The position numbers and the translations under genes are program-made. Below the pieces are notes generated by a model. It was not told the origin of the DNA, did no database searches, and saw only the letters and a list, made by a program, of their open reading frames with translations. A stretch of 6,567 nucleotides of DNA from Planctomycetota bacterium (lineage in GTDB: Bacteria; Planctomycetota; Phycisphaerae; WQYP01), in NCBI GenBank assembly GCA_021795535.1, contig JAJYPG010000072.1:1-6567 (forward strand). Reading direction: 5' to 3'. Positions 5,468 to 6,567 of the stretch are shown here, piece after piece (the stretch's first letter is position 1; every line of letters begins with the position of its first letter).

Positions 5468-6567
5468 ATGTCTGATTCCACCAAACACTCTTACCACGGC
5501 ATGACACGCCGTGTTTTCATGGCGATGGCTGGCGCGGCTACCGCCATGACCATGGTTGGCTGCCAGAACATGTCAACTGAAAATCTTGCCAATCTGCCCA
5601 GAAAGAAGGCTACGTACAAGAAGCTGTTCGGGACCATGCCGGATGGGGCCAAGGTTTATCAGTACACCATAACCAATGCCAACGGCATGGTGCTTCAGAT
5701 GATTACTTACGGAGCCCGCATTCAGCGGATTCTGGTTCCCGATGCCAAGGGCAAACTGGGCGATGTTGTGCTGGGTTATGAAAATCTCTCTGGTTACATG
5801 AGCAAGACGGATCCGCATTTTGGCTCCACTATTGGCCGCTACGCCAATCGTATTGCGCTGGGCGAGTTCACGCTGGATGGTGTGACCTTCCATATTCCCA
5901 CCAATAACGGCCCCAATGCCCTGCATGGCGGCCCCAATGCGTTTGACCGTCAGGTATGGGATGTCTCCGAGGTTTCTGAACTCGGCGAGCCAGGTCTTCG
6001 CTTCCGTTTATTCAGTCCGGCAATGCAGAACGGATTCCCCGGAAACCTGGTGGTGGACGCCACGTATCTGCTCACAAGTGACAACGAAATCAAGATTCAT
6101 TATCGCGCGGCGACCGATGCGCCAACCGTTATAAACCTCACCAATCATGCCTACTTTAATTTGAACGGTCCGGGTACCGAGGTGCTTAATCATTTCGTTA
6201 CGCTTAATGCCAATGAATACACTCCCACAAACAATGAACTTATTCCAACTGTAAAGAATCTGCCGGTGGCCGGAACTCCGTTTGATTTCCGCAAACCCGT
6301 TGAACTAGGTACGCGGATCAAACCATTCCCCGCGGGTTCCAAAGCAAATTTCGACCTGTTTCCATATGGTTATGACAACAACTGGTGCCTGAACAACCAT
6401 GGATCTCTCAAGGTCCTTGCGGCCCGCGTTACCTCTCCAGCCACGGGGCGTGCGCTTGAATGCCGCACGACTCAGCCTGCTGTGCAGCTCTATACCGGGA
6501 ATTTCCTCAATGGCACAATTGATGGAATTTGTGGCAAATACCCGGTACATGGCGCGTTGACGCTGGA
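5468..6567 (+). CDS. galM: Exported lipoprotein aldose 1-epimerase (mutarotase), 3' end cut
   Basis: The 366 visible codons encode a GalM-family enzyme, which interconverts the alpha and beta forms of aldoses such as glucose and galactose. The N-terminus has a twin-arginine-like motif TRRVFM (13-18), a short hydrophobic stretch and a lipobox MVGC with Cys32, so the protein is probably exported by Tat and lipid-anchored. The family motifs are GRYANRI (123-129), ALHGG with His153, LTNHAYFNL with His227, and TTQPAVQLYTGNF (334-346). The two His residues match the known catalytic pair. The catalytic Glu normally follows the H-x-G near YP.H; here the window stops at GA, the first two bases of that codon (residue 367, Glu or Asp). 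About 30-40 residues are probably missing, giving roughly 400 in total. Most GalM enzymes, including that of E. coli, are cytoplasmic, so the leader is notable and suggests work on sugars outside the inner membrane. Confidence 0.93.
   Translation, partial: MSDSTKHSYHGMTRRVFMAMAGAATAMTMVGCQNMSTENLANLPRKKATYKKLFGTMPDGAKVYQYTITNANGMVLQMITYGARIQRILVPDAKGKLGDVVLGYENLSGYMSKTDPHFGSTIGRYANRIALGEFTLDGVTFHIPTNNGPNALHGGPNAFDRQVWDVSEVSELGEPGLRFRLFSPAMQNGFPGNLVVDATYLLTSDNEIKIHYRAATDAPTVINLTNHAYFNLNGPGTEVLNHFVTLNANEYTPTNNELIPTVKNLPVAGTPFDFRKPVELGTRIKPFPAGSKANFDLFPYGYDNNWCLNNHGSLKVLAARVTSPATGRALECRTTQPAVQLYTGNFLNGTIDGICGKYPVHGALTL

Overview
The window holds five protein-coding genes, all on the + strand: the 3' end of an unrecognised gene (1-371), a ribonuclease E/G (663-3455), ribosomal protein S20 (4301-4579), a TlyA/FtsJ-like RNA methyltransferase without an S4 domain (4723-5403), and the first 366 codons of an aldose 1-epimerase with a lipoprotein-type Tat leader (5468-6567, running off the end). 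The bacterium is moderately GC-rich. The S20 N-terminus (MAHSLSAKKRIRQ), the RNase E with its long disordered part at the N-terminus, the start codon without a Shine-Dalgarno site, and the exported sugar epimerase suggest Planctomycetota, perhaps a Phycisphaerae-like lineage. This is an inference from general familiarity, not from a search.

Layout: after the first partial gene there is a convincing Rho-independent terminator (459-482), then an rne leader with three AGCTTRTG repeats and two mutually exclusive hairpins immediately before the start codon. RNase E has the conserved catalytic core (both metal-binding Asp and the CPxC zinc link). Its accessory parts are unusual: about 370 disordered, RG-rich and acidic residues come before the core, an acidic insert of about 74 residues lies inside the S1 domain, and there is no C-terminal scaffold.

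The 845-bp gap between rne and rpsT has no credible gene but is the most interesting part. It contains a complete 171-bp miniature transposable element (3975-4145) with 23-bp terminal inverted repeats (22/23 identical) and a perfect 8-bp target duplication (CAGGTTAA). Just after the rne stop codon lies a second, degenerate piece of the same family (about 3470-3529) with the same end sequence and the same neighbouring hairpin. This points to a dispersed non-autonomous repeat family in this genome.

Three of the four identifiable genes concern RNA or ribosomes: RNA decay, a 30S protein and an RNA 2'-O-methyltransferase. Their spacing (845 and 143 nt) suggests separate transcription rather than a tight operon. 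The epimerase has its own plausible promoter overlapping the end of the methyltransferase gene and belongs to exported carbohydrate metabolism.
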